Positions 62,041 through 64,000 of a stretch of DNA of 64,000 nucleotides are shown here, piece by piece. The DNA comes from Geosiphon pyriformis (lineage: Eukaryota; Glomeromycota; Glomeromycetes; Archaeosporales; Geosiphonaceae). The notes under the pieces were generated by a model. That model was not told the DNA's origin and ran no database searches. It saw only the letters and a list, made by a program, of their open reading frames with translations. Each line of letters opens with the position of its first letter. Position 1 is the first letter of the stretch. The DNA is taken from contig JAAOMT010000322.1 of NCBI GenBank assembly GCA_016748015.1, positions 36,236 to 100,235 on the forward strand. The letters are read 5' to 3'. The translations under genes and the position numbers were made by a program.

Positions 62041-64000
62041 TAAAAAAAAGTAATCTAGTATGAACTGTTAAGATTTCTAATTCTTGTTGTTACTGGAGGA
62101 TTTGTTGCAACATATAATTAATTATCTGATTTTACATTAAAATTATGTTATATTAAATATCTTAAACACATATTTTGCATTTATTTTATTAAATAAATAA
62201 ATAATAGCATTTTATTATTTATTGAAAATTTATTATTGTATTTTATGGTATTATTATTTAAAAAAAGATCTTTAATTTTAATAATATTTTTAAATAAACA
62301 AAACAACAAATTTGTAGTTTTTCAAAATTAAAAACAGTATTTGTTTTATTAGTATTTTTATAAAATTAATTATAAATCTTACCAAACAAACTATATTTTA
62401 CAGCCAAAATTTTTTAAAATAATAATTTTAATTTAAACTTTTTATTATTAAAAGCAATTAAATAAAATATTAAAAATATAACAACAGTTTTACATAAGAA
62501 ACAAAGTTATTAAAATAATTTATAACTATTTTAAATACAATAAACAACTTAAAAAAATAAATATATTAAAAAAACAGTTTTACAATTAAAATTCAGATAA
62601 TTAAACAAAAGTAGTATTAACAAAGTTAAAGTTTTAAAATAAACAAATTAAAAAATTTTAACTAAATAATAAAAATTTACAAAAATATTTTTAATATTAT
62701 TGTTTAAAATTATATATATAATATAACTTTTTTTATTTTTACAATTGGTAAAATTTAGTAAAAATAATTATATAAAACAATACAATTATTTGTTAATTGT
62801 TTTTATTTTAATAAATACATAGTTATTATTTAAATTAAAAAAAGTATTATTATTTACAATTAAGTTAAAATTAAATATTATAATTAATATTAACAATACA
62901 AAATTAATAAAACACAAAAAAAAACAAGTTTTAAAATAATAATTGTGTTATCAAAATTAAAAAAAATTTATTATAAAAACAATGAAAAAAAAAAGTAATA
63001 ATAACATTAAAATTAGTTTTAATATATTATTTATAAAAATAAAAATTTAAAAAATTTCTTTCTTTTTTATGTCTAAAATTTTCCAAAAAACATTTTTTTT
63101 TATAAAAAAAGTTTTTTGTTTTCTTGTTATTTTTATTTAATATTTCTCTAATTAATAACTTCTTTGTTGTGGACTTAAAAACTGCTTTAAATAATAGCAT
63201 ATTTAAAAAAAAGATGTTTAAAAATGTTTTTTATGATCCTGTTAGTGGTTTTTTCTTTTAGAAAAAGAAGATTATTCTAAGTAATATTAAACATTCTGAT
63301 AATAATAAAATTAACATTAATTATTTTCTTGCTGTTGGTCTTATTGTAATTTTCAGCAATTTCATTTTCAATGTTTTGAAATTCTACAATAGTAACAACT
63401 TTACAATTGGTTATTAGATAATAATAGGTAATTGCTTCGGTTTTATTATTATGATGGCTAGTATTTTTGTGATTGCTGCTGTTGCTGTTGGTTTGTAAAA
63501 TAGTTTTCAACTTTTTTAGTCAATTAATCAATTATTTTTTCAGCTGCTAAGCTGGTTTTTTCAATTGCAAGATTTACAAGTTTTGTATAATTGGCTTTTT
63601 ATAGTTATTTTATAATTTTTAGCATGTTAAATAACTATAGTTAAGTTTACTAAAGCATGTGGTTGAACTTTCTTAATAGGTTTGTCTTTCAATCCTGCAA
63701 TAAACTAATCCAAAATTTGGGTATTGAAGTAGTAGTTATTGGTTTTCAATTGTTAAATTTGTTAAAAAAGTTTGCTGAACTTTTTAAGATAGATTATAAT
63801 AGTTTTAGATAATTTTTGTTTAATATTGTGAAAGTAATTTCGAAAAATAATAGAGATGTTGTTAATAAATTGTTTCAAAAAAGTATTTTTAAATGTTTGC
63901 CAGTTTTTGAAAAGTTTGGCCAAGTTTTCAAACTATTTTTTTGTTGTTTTTTGAAAAAAGTATGAAATTGCTTTTAACATTCTTACTGTATTGCATCCAT
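62041..64000. other. Gene-free AT-rich, CpG-depleted block C
   Basis: Resembles blocks A and B: A/T homopolymers and only about two CpG (near 63,429 and 63,840). From 63,150 on it is slightly less AT-extreme, with TGTTGTTGG and GCTGTTGCTGTTGG words near 63,320-63,490 and a 77-codon minus frame (63510-63277) rich in Asn. No element is identified; probably decayed repeats continuing beyond the window. Confidence 0.6.

Noticed and set aside
63277-63510. 77-codon Asn-rich minus frame in block C
   Set aside because: Asn/Thr/Ser composition follows from low-complexity DNA; no domain and no splice context.
1-64000. CRISPR array, prophage, insertion sequence, rRNA or viral genes
   Set aside because: No regularly spaced repeats, no transposase, integrase or polymerase motifs and no rRNA-like stretch were seen; the genes are eukaryotic and intron-bearing.

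Overview
The window looks like nuclear DNA of an AT-rich, intron-rich filamentous fungus. An arbuscular mycorrhizal fungus (Glomeromycotina, Rhizophagus-like) is my best guess. That placement is inference from four things: housekeeping genes split by many short (about 60-120 nt) introns; a fused TrpG-TrpC-TrpF protein, which is typical of fungi; a DUF1765-like protein; and very AT-rich gene-poor blocks containing AAT/ATT microsatellites. I cannot name the species from sequence alone. Gene models were spliced by hand using donor and acceptor dinucleotides, reading phase and remembered family conservation. All main models sum to an intact reading frame.

Layout: 1-11,360 is a gene-free AT-rich block with almost no CpG, apart from a spliced-gene-like fragment at the extreme left edge. 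11,653-22,640 is a gene cluster: a SIR2/SIRT1-type deacetylase (+), splicing factor YJU2/CWC16 (-), an RNF34/CARP-like FYVE-SAP-RING ubiquitin ligase (+), amidophosphoribosyltransferase ADE4 (+) and a Style-cell-cycle-inhibitor-1-like charged nuclear protein (+). 22,840-28,435 is a second AT-rich block with microsatellites and one CpG-retaining islet. 28,436-61,763 is a dense gene block: cytosolic Trp-tRNA synthetase (+), trifunctional TRP1 (-), actin-related protein ARP3 (+), kynurenine aminotransferase BNA3 (+), an SLC35C2-like transporter (+), a DUF1765-like protein (+), mitochondrial Ser-tRNA synthetase (-), an EBP-type sterol isomerase (-), Golgi tether COG1 (+), mitochondrial malate dehydrogenase (-), GPI transamidase catalytic subunit GPI8 (-) and the NEDD8-activating E1 subunit ULA1/APP-BP1 (+). 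A possible new 83-residue gene overlaps the 3' end of GPI8. 62,041-64,000 is a third AT-rich block.

The genes serve unrelated core processes (chromatin, splicing, purine and tryptophan metabolism, actin, sterols, Golgi, GPI anchors, neddylation). One functional theme is visible: WRS1, TRP1 and BNA3 all act on tryptophan or its breakdown and lie within about 9 kb. I found no CRISPR array, intact transposon, viral gene, rRNA or convincing tRNA, and nothing I would call a new multi-gene system. The most notable signals are the sharp CpG-depleted blocks, three GC-AG introns in three different genes, the fungal RNF34-like ligase and the possible overlapping small gene.
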